33,422 bases of DNA from Deltaproteobacteria bacterium (lineage in GTDB: Bacteria; Desulfobacterota; Binatia; UBA1149; CAITLU01), in contig JACRCR010000115.1 of NCBI GenBank assembly GCA_016218925.1, positions 1 through 33,422 on the forward strand, written 5' to 3'. The translations under genes were made by a program, and so were the position numbers. Below the pieces are notes generated by a model, which did not search any database, had not been told where the DNA came from, and was given only the letters and a program-made list of their open reading frames with translations. Numbering within the stretch: position 1 is the first letter of the stretch; every line of letters begins with the position of its first letter. Of the stretch, positions 31,498-33,422 are shown piece by piece.

Positions 31498-33057
31498 GTG
31501 CACGAGCGCGCGCTTCTCACCGCCGCCGCGCGAGTGGGTCCGCGATTGCTTAGCGGGCGCTGCGCGGCATATCTATGCCGCGTGGAGCAACGGGTGCGAG
31601 ATGCGGCAACCGCCGCGACGACGCCGGTGCGCGTCGCCGAGGATACGCTCGAGAATCGCCTGCTCCCCAGCCTCTCGCAGCGAGCGCGACTCGGGATGCT
31701 GTTTTTTTGCACGGCTTCAGCGCTGCTGATTGTCGGCGATGCTCGCCGTGGCGGAGAAAATGTCGTTGCGGTGGTCTGCCTCCAGTTCCTGCGGTTCGTC
31801 GTCTTTGGCGCTGCGGCAGCGTACTTCTCGCGACCGCGCGAAGATGGCGTTGCCACGCGCGTGACACTGGGGCTCGTAGCGATGTTGGCCGGCACGGCCG
31901 CGATGATCGGTCCGCTGCGCGGCGACTTCACCCCGCTGGTGGTCATATCGATGGCGACGGCGTTTGGCTGTGCCGCGCTTCTGCCGTGGGGGGCCTGGGC
32001 GCAGGCGACGGCGGTGGCGATCCTGAGTACCGCAGTGGTGATCAACGGCCTGCGGGTGGAAGGGCTCTGGGGCACGGTGGTGACCCCGAACAGCGTCTTC
32101 GCGTATTGCGTGAGCATGGCCGGGTCGGTGTATCTGGCAGCGTTGGAAGCAAGACGGCGGCGAGCCGCGGCCGAAGCCCTCATCGAGGTGCGGCGTGCCG
32201 ATAGTGGACTGCGAGGGCTCAACGACGCACTGGAGCGCCGCGTTGCCGAGCGCACGATCGACCTGGCCCGTGCCAACCGCGACCTGGAAGCTTCCAATCT
32301 GAACCTGGTCGTCGCCAACCGGAACCTCGAAGAGGCATACCGGGAACTCGAAGGATTCACGCACTCGGTATCGCACGATCTGCGCGTCCCGTTGCGTGTC
32401 ATCAACGGGCTGAGTCAGCTCGCTCTGGAAGAGTGCGGCGGCGTGCTCGACGAGGCCGGGAGAGGCTACCTCGTGCGCATCGCACAGTCGGCCGTGCGCG
32501 TCGGCGTAGTGGGCGACGACCTGCTGACGCTGGCACGCGTGACGCGCGCTCCGATGGTCGCCGAGGAAGTCGACATGAGCGCGATCGCGCGCGAACTTCT
32601 CGCGGAGCGGCGCGCGGCCGAACCTGCGCGCCGCGTCGACGTGTCGATCGCCGACGGCCTGCGAACTCACGGCGATCCCAGGCTGCTGCGGATCGCGCTG
32701 GGACATCTGATCGCGAACGCGTGGAAGTTCACCTGGGAGCGCGACCCGGCGCGGATCGAGATCGGCGAGGTTCTGGCCGATGGGCAGCGCGGGGTCTTCG
32801 TGCGCGACGACGGCATCGGGTTCGCGACAGAGCTCTCCGGCAAGCTGTTCGGACGCTTCGAACGCCTGCACGATCAATCCGAGCTGAAGGGGACGGGGAT
32901 CGGTCTGGCTATCGTTCAGCGTATCGTCCGGCGTCACGGCGGCCGCGTGTGGGCAGAAGGGCAGCCCGGGAAGGGTGCGACGTTTCGATTGTGTCTGCCC
33001 GCGGCAGGTTCGGAGGGTAACGCGGCGCCTCACCACGTCGTTGTGACGCCCGATTAG
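31498..33057 (+). CDS. Six-span membrane sensor histidine kinase
   Basis: The protein is 519 aa. After a soluble start, about six hydrophobic spans lie between residues 64 and 215, with no large periplasmic loop. A coiled-coil stretch (about 216-285) is rich in heptads such as ERRVAERTIDLARANRDLEA. The HisKA motif SHDLRVPLRVINGLS carries the phospho-acceptor H293. The ATPase domain has all boxes: N box NAWKFTWERDPARIEIG, G1 DDGIGF, F box FGRFERLH, and G2 GTGIGLAIVQRI. The GTG at 31498 has GGAG only two bases before it, so a later start such as GTG at 31582 is possible. There is no response regulator in the following 365 bp, so it is an orphan in this window. It is codirectional with the fatty acyl-CoA reductase, 51 bp downstream. 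The signal is unknown. Confidence 0.9.
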   Translation: MHERALLTAAARVGPRLLSGRCAAYLCRVEQRVRDAATAATTPVRVAEDTLENRLLPSLSQRARLGMLFFCTASALLIVGDARRGGENVVAVVCLQFLRFVVFGAAAAYFSRPREDGVATRVTLGLVAMLAGTAAMIGPLRGDFTPLVVISMATAFGCAALLPWGAWAQATAVAILSTAVVINGLRVEGLWGTVVTPNSVFAYCVSMAGSVYLAALEARRRRAAAEALIEVRRADSGLRGLNDALERRVAERTIDLARANRDLEASNLNLVVANRNLEEAYRELEGFTHSVSHDLRVPLRVINGLSQLALEECGGVLDEAGRGYLVRIAQSAVRVGVVGDDLLTLARVTRAPMVAEEVDMSAIARELLAERRAAEPARRVDVSIADGLRTHGDPRLLRIALGHLIANAWKFTWERDPARIEIGEVLADGQRGVFVRDDGIGFATELSGKLFGRFERLHDQSELKGTGIGLAIVQRIVRRHGGRVWAEGQPGKGATFRLCLPAAGSEGNAAPHHVVVTPD

Positions 33058-33422
33058 TCACGTCTGGCCGGCGGCGCGGGTGCGACGACGAGGCGAGCGC
33101 CGTTCGCGAACAGTTCGACTTCTCGCCTACCCCGCACGCGAGCAATGACGTGGCGCGTCAGGAGGGGCCTGTGGAGTGGTATCTCCGAGTATGCGAGCCG
33201 CTAACACTGCGTATCAACGAAACCTGCGGTCGCACTCCGCTTCGGTTTCCGCACGTCTCGGCGGCTTGGCTGGAACGCGTCTTTCCCGCCGCTGCGCGCT
33301 GGCGTCGGCTGTGGACATGTTCCAGAAGGTCGGCGACGGAGAGGTGACTGCCGCGCCGGCCGGTCGATCGCCGGTCGTCCAGGCAGTGACGACGACGGCG
33401 CCGCGCCGATCGTCGAGCGTCA
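33058..33422. other. Region after the histidine kinase, no supported gene
   Basis: I find no gene I can support in these 365 bp. A plus-strand frame at 33150-33347 has no recognisable motif. A minus-strand frame ends with TAA near 33053-33055 and reads a plausible protein tail (REVELFANGARLVVAPAPPA), but it is closed by a TAG about 48 codons upstream and has no start codon, so it may be a gene remnant or chance. The right edge may cut into a gene. Confidence 0.4.

Noticed and set aside
33150-33347. 65-codon plus-strand frame after the histidine kinase
   Set aside because: It has no motif, no ribosome-binding site that decides the start, and no neighbour to support it.
1-33422. Mobile elements, phage genes, CRISPR arrays, tRNAs
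   Set aside because: No transposase or integrase motif, spaced direct-repeat array or tRNA-like cloverleaf was found by reading both strands; the repeats present are short and local.

Overview
The window is about 33.4 kb of high-GC bacterial DNA. Several traits point to a Gram-negative, delta-like lineage (Myxococcota, Desulfobacterota or Candidatus Binatota): secreted Cys-rich proteins, a CGDGxxNGxExCD repeat with a DUF1566 domain, dockerin-like C-termini, HiPIPs, a full cbb3 oxidase set and a Marinobacter-type fatty acyl-CoA reductase. That placement is inference; no rRNA or other taxonomic marker is present. No tRNA, rRNA, CRISPR array, insertion sequence or phage gene was recognised.

Layout. 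(1) 1-3954: an NAD+-linked formate dehydrogenase pair, a 5'-truncated NuoE/NuoF-type beta subunit and a NuoG-type molybdenum/tungsten alpha subunit with Cys in the metal-ligand position, separated by a small tandem repeat. (2) 4351-6831: a secreted beta-propeller/Ig/dockerin-like protein and a PaaI-type thioesterase. (3) 6873-10281, minus strand: iorA-iorB-paaK, coupled by GTGA overlaps, for oxidative decarboxylation of aryl-pyruvates and aryl-acid:CoA ligation. The IorA here lacks the usual C-terminal ferredoxin domain. (4) 10512-12056, minus strand: tandem paralogous secreted Cys-rich proteins of unknown function, nearly identical in DNA at their 3' ends. (5) 12437-21236: a complete plus-strand cbb3 cytochrome c oxidase operon, ccoNOQP-ccoGHIS plus a TauE/SafE-like (DsbD_2) membrane protein, with very short or overlapping junctions. 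(6) 21303-23562: a periplasmic electron-carrier cluster of two paralogous Tat-exported HiPIPs, one probably a lipoprotein, flanking a cytochrome c'-like protein and a diheme cytochrome that is a membrane-span-free paralogue of CcoP. (7) 23742-24827: a secreted DUF1566 protein. (8) 24880-27320, minus strand: a TetR regulator overlapping an acyltransferase-3/DUF2147 fusion, with a near-perfect palindromic operator. (9) 27607-29175, minus strand: a COG2509-type FAD oxidoreductase. (10) 29437-33057, plus strand: a two-domain fatty acyl-CoA reductase and a six-span histidine kinase. The last 365 bases hold no gene I can support.

How the genes fit together. Regions 5 and 6 read as one micro-oxic respiratory unit: the oxidase with its assembly and copper-handling genes, followed by soluble and lipid-anchored periplasmic carriers that could deliver electrons to it. 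Formate dehydrogenase could supply NADH to the same chain. The iorAB/paaK genes and the fatty acyl-CoA reductase suggest catabolism of aromatic amino acids or arylacetates and formation of fatty alcohols or wax. These links come from gene content and neighbourhood only.
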